Program-made: the position numbers and the translations under genes
Part shown: one piece after another, positions 18,419-27,089 of the stretch
Numbering within the stretch: the stretch's first letter is position 1
Layout: each line of letters starts with the position of its first letter
The notes under the pieces: model-generated
Told to the model about the DNA's origin: nothing
Databases searched by the model: none
The model's input: only the letters and a program-made list of their open reading frames with translations
From: Dyadobacter sp. CY343
GTDB taxonomy: Bacteria > Bacteroidota > Bacteroidia > Cytophagales > Spirosomataceae
Assembly: GCF_021390335.1 (NCBI RefSeq)
Contig: NZ_JAJUXK010000009.1
Span: forward strand, 124,001-188,000
DNA length: 64,000 nucleotides
Reading direction: 5' to 3'

Positions 18419-18449
18419 GACAGCCCCGCGTTCAGGGGCTGTCTTCGTT
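18419..18449 (+). terminator. Terminator after SusD
   Basis: GACAGCCCC and GGGGCTGTC form a perfect 9-bp stem around a seven-base loop at 18419-18443, followed by a T-rich stretch. It separates SusCD from the gene beginning at 18504. Confidence 0.75.
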
Positions 18450-18503
18450 TATATAGTCTATGGTATAACGAAACGTTGACTTTATATAAAAAACCTTATC
18501 CAA

Positions 18504-19418
18504 ATGAATTTTACATCTACATCCGATCGGAGGGATTTTCTTAAATATACCGGCGCTGCCGCGGCTACTTTGCTCAGCGCCAATAGCTGGGCTGATGCAT
18601 TGATCAAGAAGGGGGATTTCAAAGTTGGCTATTCTTCGATCACCTGGGGCGGGAAGGATGAGCAGGCTATTTCAGAGCTGGCAGGTCTGGGATTTAAGGG
18701 TATTCAGTTGCGGGCTAATACCTTTGGTCCGTATCGCAACAAGGTTTCGGAATTGAAGGATGCATTGATTAAAAACAACCTGACACTTGCTATGTTTTCT
18801 AGCGGGAATGTGGAAACCGATCCGGCGAAATTTGAAAGTACTGTCGATACGCACGTAGCGCACGCGAGTTTTGTGAAGGCTCTGGGGGGCAATGCATTGC
18901 AACTCACCAATAGTCTGCGGCCGAAAGACCGGTTGCCAACCACAGAGGAATTGAAAAAACTTGCGGAGGTAATGAATGAGATCGGGAAGCAAACAGCAGA
19001 TCTGGGCGTGCAGGCGGTTTATCACAACCATATGAACCAGCTGGGCGAAACGCCCGAAGAGGTGGATGTGATCGTGCAGGCGATGGACCCGCGGTATATT
19101 AAATTGCTGCTTGATATTGCACATTACAAGCAAGGCGGCGGCGAACCGCAGGACGCGGTTATCAAGTATAAAAGCATTTTGCATTCGCTGCATTTAAAAG
19201 ATACCAAACCGGCGGAGACCAAAAATGGCTACAAGTTCGTGGAGCTGGGACAGGGTAGGGTGGACGTTCCCGCTGTTTTTGCTTCGCTAAATAAGATTAA
19301 GTTTAAAGGCTGGGCGGTGGTTGAGCTGGACGGAGTGCCTGATCCTGAAAAATCGCCGCTGATCTGCGCGGAGATTAATAAGAAGTATATTACCGAAGTT
19401 TTGAAATACCCTTTATAA
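18504..19418 (+). CDS. Exported sugar isomerase/epimerase-type TIM-barrel protein (AP endonuclease 2 fold)
   Basis: A 304-residue TIM-barrel protein of the xylose-isomerase-like superfamily. The N-terminus has a twin-arginine signal (SDRRDFLKYTGAAAATLL), so it is probably folded and then exported by Tat. Metal-site segments are visible: VYHNHMNQLGE, LLLDIAHYKQGGG, LHLKDTK and WAVVELDG supply the His, Asp and Glu ligands usual in this fold. It is followed by a DUF1080 gene, a Gfo/Idh/MocA oxidoreductase and a PmoA-like gene. In Bacteroidota such sets carry out oxidation, epimerisation or hydration and cleavage of glycosides through 3-keto intermediates. The exact reaction cannot be read from sequence. 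Confidence 0.85.
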   Translation: MNFTSTSDRRDFLKYTGAAAATLLSANSWADALIKKGDFKVGYSSITWGGKDEQAISELAGLGFKGIQLRANTFGPYRNKVSELKDALIKNNLTLAMFSSGNVETDPAKFESTVDTHVAHASFVKALGGNALQLTNSLRPKDRLPTTEELKKLAEVMNEIGKQTADLGVQAVYHNHMNQLGETPEEVDVIVQAMDPRYIKLLLDIAHYKQGGGEPQDAVIKYKSILHSLHLKDTKPAETKNGYKFVELGQGRVDVPAVFASLNKIKFKGWAVVELDGVPDPEKSPLICAEINKKYITEVLKYPL

Positions 19419-19541
19419 GGTCTGGTTTATGTAAATTACTAGTCTGAATTGCATTTGTAAGGGTAGTTATTCTATTAATTCGTTTATCAAAAAAGCAGCA
19501 AGTCAGACTATTTCTGCTTCAATCAATTATTCCGTATCAAA

Positions 19542-20906
19542 ATGAAAAAGTACAGATTTACCCTGGCGGGATTATTATTATTCTTTACGCTATGCCAGGT
19601 GCAGGCCCAAAAGTCGAAAAATGGCTGGGTAGATTTATTTAATGGGAAAGACCTGACAGGCTGGAAGCAGCTGAACGGACAGGCTAAATATGAAGTGAAA
19701 GACGGCGCCATTGTCGGTACCTCCGTCATGGGAACGCCTAATTCTTTCCTTACCACGGAGAAAGACTACGGCGATTTCATCCTGGAACTGGAAGTAAAAG
19801 TAGACAATAAGCTTAATTCCGGCATTCAGATAAGGAGCCTTTCCAAGCCGGATTATCAGGATGGAAGGGTGCATGGTTACCAAGTTGAGATCGATCCGAG
19901 TGACCGCGCCTATTCGGCCGGACTGTACGACGAAGCCCGTCGCGGCTGGCTGTATCCGCTCGATTTAAACCCGGAAGCGAAAAAAGCATTTAAAAAAGAA
20001 GCCTGGAACAAATACCGCATTGAGGCGATTGGAACCACGATCCGCACGTTTTTGAACGGGGTACCGGTGGCACATTTGGTTGACGATATGACGGCGAGCG
20101 GCTTTATCTGTCTGCAAGTGCATTCGATCGGAAGTAAGGATTTGGAAGGCACGCAGGTGAGCTGGAAGAATGTGCGCATTCAAACCACCAATCTGAAACC
20201 CAGTCCGGCGGCTAATATCCGGATCGTGAACCTGATCCCGAACAAGCTGGATGCCGCGGAAAAAGCGCAGGGTTGGTCACTGCTTTATGACGGAAAAACC
20301 GCAGATCAGTGGCGTTCTTACGGCGGTACGGATTTTCCATCGAAACGCTGGGCTCATAACGACGGCACGATTACGATCTCAAAATCAGATGGTTCAGAAA
20401 CTGGAAATGATATTGTTACCAAGAAATTGTACGGGCCTGCCTTTGAGTTTGAATTCGATTTCAAACTAAACGAGGGTGCAAATAGCGGCGTGAAATATTT
20501 CGTTGACCAAAAATTTAACTCAAAAGGAAAATCGGGAATAGGCTGCGAATACCAGGTACTGGACGATGAAAAACATCCTGACGCAAAACTGGGCAAGAAT
20601 GGGAACCGGACGATCGCTTCTTTTTACGATGTAATACCTGCCGAAAGACCGAGAAATTCAATGAAGAAGATCGGCGAGTGGAACCAGGGGCGTATCGTAG
20701 TGCAGAAAGATGGGACTGTTCAGCATTTTCTGAACGGATATAAAGTGGTAGAATATGTGCGCGGATCGCCGCAGTTCAAGGAATTTGTAATGAGTTCCAA
20801 ATTCAAGGATTTCGAAGGTTTCGGAATGTCAACGCAGGGAAATCTGCTTTTGCAGGACCACGGAGATAACGTTTCTTTTCGGAGTTTAAAAGTGCGCGAG
20901 CTTTAA
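19542..20906 (+). CDS. Exported protein with two DUF1080 domains (3-keto-disaccharide hydrolase/lyase type)
   Basis: A 454-residue secreted protein with a Sec signal peptide (1-24, ending VQAQ). It carries two concanavalin-like DUF1080 domains. The first (about 27-215) opens with WVDLFNGKDLTGW and has LNSGIQIRSL; the second (about 243-453) opens with WSLLYDGKTADQWRSYGG and has ANSGVKYFVDQ. DUF1080 proteins are annotated as 3-keto-disaccharide hydrolases: they split glycosides whose sugar has been oxidised at C3. The downstream Gfo/Idh/MocA oxidoreductase is a suitable source of the keto sugar. The duplication inside one chain may give one catalytic and one binding domain. A second, single-domain DUF1080 protein is encoded at 31611-32573. 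Confidence 0.9.
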   Translation: MKKYRFTLAGLLLFFTLCQVQAQKSKNGWVDLFNGKDLTGWKQLNGQAKYEVKDGAIVGTSVMGTPNSFLTTEKDYGDFILELEVKVDNKLNSGIQIRSLSKPDYQDGRVHGYQVEIDPSDRAYSAGLYDEARRGWLYPLDLNPEAKKAFKKEAWNKYRIEAIGTTIRTFLNGVPVAHLVDDMTASGFICLQVHSIGSKDLEGTQVSWKNVRIQTTNLKPSPAANIRIVNLIPNKLDAAEKAQGWSLLYDGKTADQWRSYGGTDFPSKRWAHNDGTITISKSDGSETGNDIVTKKLYGPAFEFEFDFKLNEGANSGVKYFVDQKFNSKGKSGIGCEYQVLDDEKHPDAKLGKNGNRTIASFYDVIPAERPRNSMKKIGEWNQGRIVVQKDGTVQHFLNGYKVVEYVRGSPQFKEFVMSSKFKDFEGFGMSTQGNLLLQDHGDNVSFRSLKVREL

Positions 20907-21021
20907 CAAAAAGCTGTTCGAAAAAATAGCAAAAAATACAGTAGATAGATGGATATCTACTATTTACAACTGGTTGCGGTGAGCAGCCGGATCTGATAAT
21001 TAAAAATTAACCTTTATAAAA

Positions 21022-22362
21022 ATGGAAAGTAGAAGGGAATTTCTAAAAAATGCAGCGCTGGCCTCGGCGGGCGTAGCGGTTGGAGCTAATGCTTTCGGAG
21101 CAGCCAGTTACCGTCGGATATTGGGTGCAAATGACCGTGTGCGTGTTGGGATAATCGGCTTTTCAGATCGTTTCCGCAGCTCACTCGCACCAAGCTTTTC
21201 TGATCACGCGAAGGAATTGAATTTCGAATTTATGGGCGTTTCCGATCTGTGGAACCGTCGCCGCGACGAAGCAGCCGCGTTTATGAAAGACAAGGCTTAT
21301 GCTTCGAAAGAATTCATCAAAGCCAGAAATAATGAAGAGTTGCTGGGCCGCAAGGATGTGGACGCGGTGATCATCAGTACAGCCGATTTCCAGCATGCAT
21401 TGCATTGCGCCGAGGCGGTGAAATCTGGCCGTGATGTGTATGTGGAAAAACCTTTCGCCGAAACCCTGGAAGATGCCAAAGTAGCGTTGAAAGCGGTGGA
21501 AAGTTCGAAACAGATCGTACAGGTAGGCTCGCAGCGCCGCAGTGCTCCAAACTATTGGGCGGCTTACGAATACATTAAATCGGGTAAGTTCGGCGATATT
21601 ACCACGGTGGAAATGACCTGGAATGTGAACCAGCCGGGGCGTTGGAGAAGAAAAGAGCTCGTTTCGCAGATCCGCAAAGAAGATACCGACTGGGACCGCT
21701 TCCTGATGAACCGTCCCAAAGTAGAATGGAACCCGCGCTACTATCTTGAATTCCGCCTGTTCTATCCCTATTCTTCGGGTATTCCGGGCCAGTGGATGGC
21801 GCACCAGATCGATACAGTACACTGGTTTTCAGGACTGGATGCGCCGCGTAATGTGGTGGCTAACGGTGGAATCTATACCTGGAAAGATGGTCGTACGAAT
21901 GTAGATACATTCAGCGCGGCATTTGAATATGGTCCGTTTGACGATAAGAGTAAAGGTTTTCAGGTGATCTATTCTTCTCGTTTTAACAATGAAGCAGGTG
22001 GCGTAAAAGAATACTACTATTCAAATGGCGGTATGATCAACCTGGACACGAACAAGATCACGTCGGAAGGTGGATTGAAGGAAAAGGATGCGAAAGGAAT
22101 GGGCTTACAGGCGAACTTGCTTCCTGAAATGTCTTTGAAAACGGGCGACAAAATCGCAACCGACGCTAATACCGGCGCTGATCCGATGACGTCGATGCAC
22201 ATGCGTAACTGGATGGACTGTATCCGCAGCCGTAAAGAAACGAATGCACCGGCGCGCGTAGGTTTTAATCACTCCGTTGCCAATATTATGGCCACCGAGG
22301 CTTTGCATACAGGTAAAAGAGTAAGCTGGGATCCGAAAAAGCGGGATATCATATTGAGTTAA
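21022..22362 (+). CDS. Exported Gfo/Idh/MocA-family oxidoreductase
   Basis: A 446-residue NAD(P)-dependent sugar dehydrogenase. The twin-arginine signal is ESRREFLKNAALASAGVAVG. Tat export suits enzymes of this family that carry a tightly bound nucleotide, as known for Zymomonas glucose-fructose oxidoreductase. The Rossmann start is RVGIIGFSDRFRSS, where the usual GxGxxG is changed to G-F-S-D-R. The family EKP motif is in VYVEKPFAETLEDA, with Lys for catalysis. The C-terminal GFO_IDH_MocA_C-type domain includes WNPRYYLEFRLFYPYSSG and a His-rich GQWMAHQIDTVHWF. Placed with the isomerase-like and DUF1080 genes, it probably oxidises a glycoside at C3 in the periplasm. Confidence 0.9.
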   Translation: MESRREFLKNAALASAGVAVGANAFGAASYRRILGANDRVRVGIIGFSDRFRSSLAPSFSDHAKELNFEFMGVSDLWNRRRDEAAAFMKDKAYASKEFIKARNNEELLGRKDVDAVIISTADFQHALHCAEAVKSGRDVYVEKPFAETLEDAKVALKAVESSKQIVQVGSQRRSAPNYWAAYEYIKSGKFGDITTVEMTWNVNQPGRWRRKELVSQIRKEDTDWDRFLMNRPKVEWNPRYYLEFRLFYPYSSGIPGQWMAHQIDTVHWFSGLDAPRNVVANGGIYTWKDGRTNVDTFSAAFEYGPFDDKSKGFQVIYSSRFNNEAGGVKEYYYSNGGMINLDTNKITSEGGLKEKDAKGMGLQANLLPEMSLKTGDKIATDANTGADPMTSMHMRNWMDCIRSRKETNAPARVGFNHSVANIMATEALHTGKRVSWDPKKRDIILS

Positions 22363-22400
22363 GATTGTAGTTTTTATTTTCAAATAGATCAAAACATAAA

Positions 22401-23447
22401 GTGAAACTAAAAAATACAGGCTTTTTAATGGCGACCGTTTCTCTCGCTGCATTTGCCGGATTGGCAAATGCACAAAAGGTGGATCTGGTTAAGAATGAAA
22501 GTGAGAAAAAGGTGGAGGTTAAAATTGACGGGAAGCCTTTTACAGCATATTATTACCCGGGTGAGAAAACTTTGAAAAAAGCGGTTCTGTATCCGGTTCA
22601 GACTGCCAGAGGAACGGTAATTACGAGAGGCTGGCCGCTGGATCCGCGTCCGGGCGAGCGTGTGGATCACCCGCACCACGTGGGAATCTGGCTCAACTAT
22701 GAGGATGTAAACGGCAACGATTACTGGAACAATTCCGACGCCGTCGACCATGCAAAACGCGCTTACGGTACTATTTTGCACACCGGGATTTCCAATGTTA
22801 AAAGTGGAAAAGATAAAGGTGAGCTGACCGTCACTGCTGATTGGGTGGATAAAAACGGGACTTTAACTTTAAAGGAAACGACCACTTATACATTCAGCGG
22901 AAAAGGAGAAACCCGCATGATTGACCGCAGTACCACGCTCACAGCCGTGCTCGACGAGGTAGCAATGCCCGATATCAAGGACGGAATGTACGCGATCCGA
23001 GTAGCCCGCGAGCTGGAATTGCCTTCCAACAAGCCTGAAATTTTCACAGACGCTGGCGGTATTGCTACGAAGGTGCCGGTTTTAAACAATGAAGGTATTA
23101 CCGGGAATTACCGCAATAGCAACGGTGTGGAAGGCGAGGCGGTTTGGGGGAAACGGGCGATCTGGTGTAATCTGACTGGTAAAATCAAGGATGAGAACAT
23201 CAGTGTAGCGATCATCGACCACCCTAAGAATGTAGGTTATCCTGCTTACTGGCACGCGCGGGGTTACGGACTTTTCGCCGTGAATCCACTTGGTATGAAA
23301 GCATTAAGCGACGGGAAAGAAACGCTGAACTTCAAGCTGAAAAAAGGCGAGTCGACTACCTTCCGTTACCGCATGGTAATTGCTTCCGAGCATTTGAAAG
23401 ATACCACGCTCAACGAGCTGGCTGCGGCTTACGCAAAGTCGAAATAA
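22401..23447 (+). CDS. PmoA-like (DUF6807) exported protein
   Basis: A 348-residue protein of the family loosely named methane oxygenase PmoA, which is common in Bacteroidota and Planctomycetota carbohydrate loci and is not a real methane monooxygenase. Typical segments are AYYYPGEKTLKKAVLYPVQTARGTVITRGWP, PHHVGIWLNYEDVNGNDYWNN and IIDHPKNVGYPAYWHARGYGLFAVNPLG. I chose the GTG start because it gives a proper signal peptide with lysines (VKLKNTGFLMATVSL...ANAQ). The ATG nine codons later would leave no charged n-region. It begins 38 bases after the oxidoreductase and is followed by a strong terminator, so it closes the operon. The biochemical function is unknown. Confidence 0.8.
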   Translation: MKLKNTGFLMATVSLAAFAGLANAQKVDLVKNESEKKVEVKIDGKPFTAYYYPGEKTLKKAVLYPVQTARGTVITRGWPLDPRPGERVDHPHHVGIWLNYEDVNGNDYWNNSDAVDHAKRAYGTILHTGISNVKSGKDKGELTVTADWVDKNGTLTLKETTTYTFSGKGETRMIDRSTTLTAVLDEVAMPDIKDGMYAIRVARELELPSNKPEIFTDAGGIATKVPVLNNEGITGNYRNSNGVEGEAVWGKRAIWCNLTGKIKDENISVAIIDHPKNVGYPAYWHARGYGLFAVNPLGMKALSDGKETLNFKLKKGESTTFRYRMVIASEHLKDTTLNELAAAYAKSK

Positions 23448-23474
23448 GGTTTATCTTGCAGCATGATAATAAAA

Positions 23475-23500
23475 GCTCCGGTTCGCGCCGGAGCTTTTTT
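23475..23500 (+). terminator. Rho-independent terminator closing the sugar oxidoreductase operon
   Basis: GCTCCGG and CCGGAGC form a 7-bp stem around TTCGCG, with four A before and six T after. It lies 27 bases after the PmoA-like stop codon. An in-frame ATG at 23463 precedes this hairpin, which argues against that codon being the start of the next gene. Confidence 0.88.
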
Positions 23501-23516
23501 AGTATTCAAGCGAAAA

Positions 23517-23987
23517 ATGAACCTACCACACTATCCTACGAGGCGGCTAAGTAGCCAGGAGTTCCAGTTTTTTAGCACGGGACCAAAAGGTATTTTTGAA
23601 TTACATGTCCATTTTCAACAGATAGGGGAGAGGATTTTCAACCTGGCATTTGGCGTTTGGGATCAAACCACAGAAACTGTGGATGATAGCTATAATCTTC
23701 GTAATCAGGATACAGATATCATTCTCGCGACGGTAGGTAGAATTGCACTGGACTTTTTAGACGAATACTGTCCGTGTGATGTGTTTGCTGTCGGAAGCAC
23801 GCCCGGACGAACCAGAAAATACCAGATGGGCATTTCTCATCATATCTCAAATTTGACTGAAAAATATAGGGTTTTAGGTTTTCTGGCATCAACCGAAGAC
23901 GTTTTTGACTACCTTGACAGCAAAGAAAGTTGGCGTGAGATAGAACAAGGAGTAAACTATAAAGCATTTTTAATTACCTCAAAATGA
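23517..23987 (+). CDS. DUF6934-type small protein (tentative family)
   Basis: A 156-residue cytoplasmic protein without signal or membrane span. The start at this ATG is preferred over one 18 codons upstream, because the longer form would include the terminator hairpin in its coding sequence. It has an alternating beta pattern (FELHVHFQQIGERIFNLAFGVWD), a central ILATVGRIALDFLDEYCPCDVFAVGSTPGRTRKYQMGI segment and a C-terminal EDVFDYLDSKESWREIEQGVNYKAFLI. The G-S-T-P-x-R-T-R-x-Y motif recalls a family seen widely in Bacteroidota and of unknown function. It is followed after 32 bases by a 63-residue gene. The pair resembles a two-gene toxin-antitoxin-like arrangement, but that is speculation. 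Confidence 0.7.
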   Translation: MNLPHYPTRRLSSQEFQFFSTGPKGIFELHVHFQQIGERIFNLAFGVWDQTTETVDDSYNLRNQDTDIILATVGRIALDFLDEYCPCDVFAVGSTPGRTRKYQMGISHHISNLTEKYRVLGFLASTEDVFDYLDSKESWREIEQGVNYKAFLITSK

Positions 23988-24019
23988 TGTAATTTCGATT
24001 ATCAACTATCCAAGATATT

Positions 24020-24211
24020 ATGGCTACTGCAATTAAAAAAAGTGAAACAGGCCACACTGAGAATCATCAAGTCTCAAAAGGTTCAATGACCAAAGAAGAG
24101 ATCATTGAAGCGTTCTTCAAGAAGAAAGCAGACGAGGCTCGGATTTTTCTGGAAAGGAATCCGATCCCAGAGCACCTCCTGAGCAGGAACAAAAAACCGC
24201 GTAATCCCTAA
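24020..24211 (+). CDS. Small charged protein downstream of the DUF6934-type gene
   Basis: A 63-residue hydrophilic protein with an amphipathic stretch (KEEIIEAFFKKKADEARIFLER) and a basic C-terminus. I do not recognise a family. It lies 32 bases behind the DUF6934-type gene, and its stop codon shares one base with the start of the DUF1697 gene (TAATG), which indicates translational coupling across the three. It is probably a partner of the upstream protein rather than of DUF1697, given that DUF1697 genes usually stand alone; this is inference. Confidence 0.6.
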   Translation: MATAIKKSETGHTENHQVSKGSMTKEEIIEAFFKKKADEARIFLERNPIPEHLLSRNKKPRNP

Positions 24212-24773
24212 TGCCAAAGTCGACTTACATTGCAATACTTCGCGGGATTAATGTCAGCGGAAAAATATGGTCAAAATGCCGGCGCTGGCGGCAATGTTTG
24301 AGCAGGAAGGTTTTGAGAATTGCAGCACGTATATACAGAGCGGCAACGTGCTTTTTACTTTTGAAGAGACTGACGAACAAGAACTGGCGGCGCAGATTAC
24401 AGGTGCAATTGCGAATGCATTCGGCTACGATGTTCCGGTGATTGTTTTGAAGGTAGATACAATGCAGTCAGTTTTCGACCAAAACCCGTTTTTTAAAGCT
24501 CAGAAAGAAGATATTGCCGATCTCTACGTGACGTTCTTGTCTGAATCTCCGGCACTGGAACTAGTAGAAAAAATCGACGCTCAGAAATACCAGCCGGATC
24601 AATTTGTCTTAGAAGGCAACACCATTTATATCCACTGTCCACAAGGCTACGGACGTACTAAACTGAATAATAATTTCTTTGAAAGTAAGTTGAAAATGGT
24701 CGCCACTACCCGTAACTGGAAGACGGTGGCAGAGCTGGTGAGGCAGGGGAATGAACTTGCTTCGCAGCACTGA
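24211..24773 (+). pseudogene. DUF1697 protein gene interrupted by a one-base frameshift
   Basis: DUF1697 proteins are about 180 residues and start with a conserved LRGINVxGKN-x-VKM. Here the first frame reads MPKSTYIAILRGINVSGK and then goes out of frame. The family sequence resumes in the -1 frame as MVKMPALAAMFEQ with TYIQSGNVLF and runs to the end (NWKTVAELVRQGNELA). Adding one A to the run of five at 24261-24265 restores a continuous GKNMVKM. The break is thus a single-base loss in a homopolymer: a sequencing error, a real mutation, or ribosome or polymerase slippage. The function of the family is unknown. It is coupled to the upstream 63-residue gene by a one-base overlap. Confidence 0.85.
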
Positions 24774-24863
24774 TACTTTGGTTTAATGCCAAGAAGTTGT
24801 TTTCTTGGTCGAAAATCGTTTCAACACATCTCAATCCTCAATAGTAATTCACTTAAGTAAGAT

Positions 24864-25277
24864 ATGAAAGACAATTCAAGACGTAAGTTTTTGCAAAATG
24901 CCGGTATTGCGACGATCGCAACGGTAAGCCCGCTGGCCGCAGCACCGGAGAAACAAAAAGAGCTTTTTATTCACCACGTATATTTTTATCTCAAAGAACC
25001 ACATAACGCTGAGCACGAGGCCAAGTTGCTTGAAGGGTTGACCAAGCTGGCGAAAGTGCCTACTATTCAGTACGTTCACATTGGAAAGCCAGCTGAAACC
25101 AACCGTTCGGTGATCGTGCGCGACTATACTTTTTCATGGATGTGCTTTTTCAAAAATATCATTGAAGAAGAAATCTATCAAACTCACCCGATCCATCTGG
25201 AATTTATCAAAGACTATGGTCACCTCTGGGAAAAGGTGATCGTTTACGATTCAGTGGGGCCGAAGAAAGTAGGGTAA
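24864..25277 (+). CDS. Dabb-family (stress-responsive A/B barrel) exported protein
   Basis: A 137-residue protein with a twin-arginine signal (SRRKFLQNAGIATIATVSPLAAA). The mature part is one dimeric alpha/beta-barrel domain of the Dabb type: IHHVYFYLKEPHNAEHEAKLLEGLTKLAKVPTI forms the first strand and helix, and HPIHLEFIKDYGHLWEKVIVYD the last. Dabb proteins are small ferredoxin-like proteins of varied or unknown role, some being enzymes. It is followed by a GH9 gene 51 bases on. A link to sugar chemistry is suggested by context only. Confidence 0.85.
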   Translation: MKDNSRRKFLQNAGIATIATVSPLAAAPEKQKELFIHHVYFYLKEPHNAEHEAKLLEGLTKLAKVPTIQYVHIGKPAETNRSVIVRDYTFSWMCFFKNIIEEEIYQTHPIHLEFIKDYGHLWEKVIVYDSVGPKKVG

Positions 25278-25328
25278 CAGCAGGAAACGTCTTTTAACTG
25301 CAATTCGACGCTAACTTCTAATTCGACC

Positions 25329-27086
25329 ATGTTTAAAAAGTCTTTCTTACCGATTTGTGTGGCGCTTGTAATCTTTGCCGCACAGATCGGTAAACCTTTG
25401 TTTGCCCAAAAACTAAACGCTGATATCCGCCTCAATCAGGTGGGTTTTTATCCGCAGGCACCGAAACTAGCGGTCGTGGTGGGGGAGAAGTCTACTGATT
25501 TTGTGGTCAGGGACGCAGCTGGCAAGGCTGTTTTTAAAGGAAAGCTGAGCGAGATACGCAATAACCAGCATTCCGGGAAAGTCAGCCGGATTGCGGACTT
25601 TTCGAGTGTTAAAAAAGCAGGTAAGTACACGTTAGAAGTGCCTGGACTTGGAAAATCGGCTGCATTTGACGTTAAACCAAAGGTCCACAGGGAAGTGGCG
25701 GCCGCGTCGCTGAAAGGGTTTTACTATCAGCGCGTGTCCACAGACCTGCCCGAAAAGTTTGCGGGCAAATGGGCGCGCCCGGCGGGTCATCCAGATGACA
25801 AAGTGCTCATTCACGCCTCGGCAGTTTCGGAAGGACGGCCTGAGAATTTTGTAATCAGCTCACCAAAAGGCTGGTACGATGCGGGAGATTATAACAAATA
25901 CATCGTCAACTCCGGTATTACAATGGGCACGCTGTTGTCTTTGTATGAAGATTTCCCATTGTATTTTGAGAATTTCAACACCAATATCCCTGAAAATAAC
26001 AACTCGATTCCTGACCTGCTCGACGAGGTAATATGGAACCTGCGCTGGATGCTGACTATGCAGGATCCGGCCGACGGTGGCGTTTACCATAAACTAACAA
26101 ACCCGAGGTTCGACGGAATGATCATGCCCGACGCGGCTGATAAGCCTAGGTATGTGGTACAAAAAAATACAGTCGCGACCCTCGATTTCGTGGCAGTAAT
26201 GGCGCAGGCGGGCAGGATTTTGAAGAGTTTTGAAAACAAACTGCCGGGATTGTCCGATTCATGTATCGTTGCGGCAGTGAAAGGCTGGGAATGGGCAGCC
26301 AAGCATCCTGAGGTATATTATGATCAGAATGAGATCAACAAGAAATTTGATCCGGATATTGTTTCCGGCGCTTATGGAGACAGGAGTGTGGCCGACGAGC
26401 GGATCTGGGCAGCGGCCGAAATGTATGCGACTACCGGGAAAACGGAATATTTGAAAGGTATTGATCTGAAAGCAAAACAGCCACTTGCGCTACCGACGTG
26501 GAGTATGGTACAAACGCTGGGTTACTACACTTTGATCCGAACCAGCGAAAATTTGAAAACGGAGGCCGCATTGATAGACCCTATTAAAAAATCGGTGAAG
26601 GATTATGCGGATGGACTTTTGGTTGATCTCGCAAAACAGCCTTATCATACTGTTATGGGCAAAATTGCAAAGGATTATTCGTGGGGAAGCAGCTCGGTGG
26701 CTGCGAACCAGGGAATTGCACTTTTGTATGCTTTTAAGCTTACCAAAGACAAGAAATACCTGAATGCGGCGCTCGGTAATCTCGACTATCTTTTGGGGCG
26801 AAATGCAACAACCTATTGTTTTCTCACAGGTTTTGGTTCAAAAAGGGTAATGCACCCACACCACCGGCCTTCTGTGGCCGATGGAATCGAAGACCCGGTA
26901 CCAGGGTTATTATCCGGCGGGCCCAATCCCGGCCACCAGGACAAATGCAAAACCTACACTAACAACTTTGCAGATGAATCGTTTACCGATGACGATTGTT
27001 CTTACGCATCCAATGAGATCGCGATCAACTGGAATGCGCCGATGGTTTATTTATCGGCCGCAATTGAAGCGATTATGGAGCAATAG
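25329..27086 (+). CDS. Glycoside hydrolase family 9 enzyme
   Basis: A 585-residue exported beta-glucanase-type enzyme. It has a signal peptide (about 1-26, LFAQ), a CelD_N Ig-like domain (about 32-115) and a GH9 barrel (about 120-585). Catalytic Asp184 and Asp187 are in KGWYDAGDYNKY, the general acid Glu563 is in YASNEIAINWNAP, and the substrate motif HPHHRPS at 509-515 is intact. This is the standard compact architecture, unlike the larger type IX-secreted GH9 enzyme encoded at 9291-12464, which lacks the HHR motif. It probably acts in the periplasm or on the outer membrane on oligosaccharides released by the larger enzyme; that division of labour is inferred. Confidence 0.93.
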   Translation: MFKKSFLPICVALVIFAAQIGKPLFAQKLNADIRLNQVGFYPQAPKLAVVVGEKSTDFVVRDAAGKAVFKGKLSEIRNNQHSGKVSRIADFSSVKKAGKYTLEVPGLGKSAAFDVKPKVHREVAAASLKGFYYQRVSTDLPEKFAGKWARPAGHPDDKVLIHASAVSEGRPENFVISSPKGWYDAGDYNKYIVNSGITMGTLLSLYEDFPLYFENFNTNIPENNNSIPDLLDEVIWNLRWMLTMQDPADGGVYHKLTNPRFDGMIMPDAADKPRYVVQKNTVATLDFVAVMAQAGRILKSFENKLPGLSDSCIVAAVKGWEWAAKHPEVYYDQNEINKKFDPDIVSGAYGDRSVADERIWAAAEMYATTGKTEYLKGIDLKAKQPLALPTWSMVQTLGYYTLIRTSENLKTEAALIDPIKKSVKDYADGLLVDLAKQPYHTVMGKIAKDYSWGSSSVAANQGIALLYAFKLTKDKKYLNAALGNLDYLLGRNATTYCFLTGFGSKRVMHPHHRPSVADGIEDPVPGLLSGGPNPGHQDKCKTYTNNFADESFTDDDCSYASNEIAINWNAPMVYLSAAIEAIMEQ

Positions 27087-27089
27087 CAT

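Noticed and set aside
21181-21822. 213-codon open frame on the minus strand
   Set aside because: Antisense to the Gfo/Idh/MocA gene, with no family pattern.
23463-23516. Longer N-terminus for the DUF6934-type protein
   Set aside because: The added 18 codons include a strong rho-independent terminator hairpin, so they are not likely to be translated.
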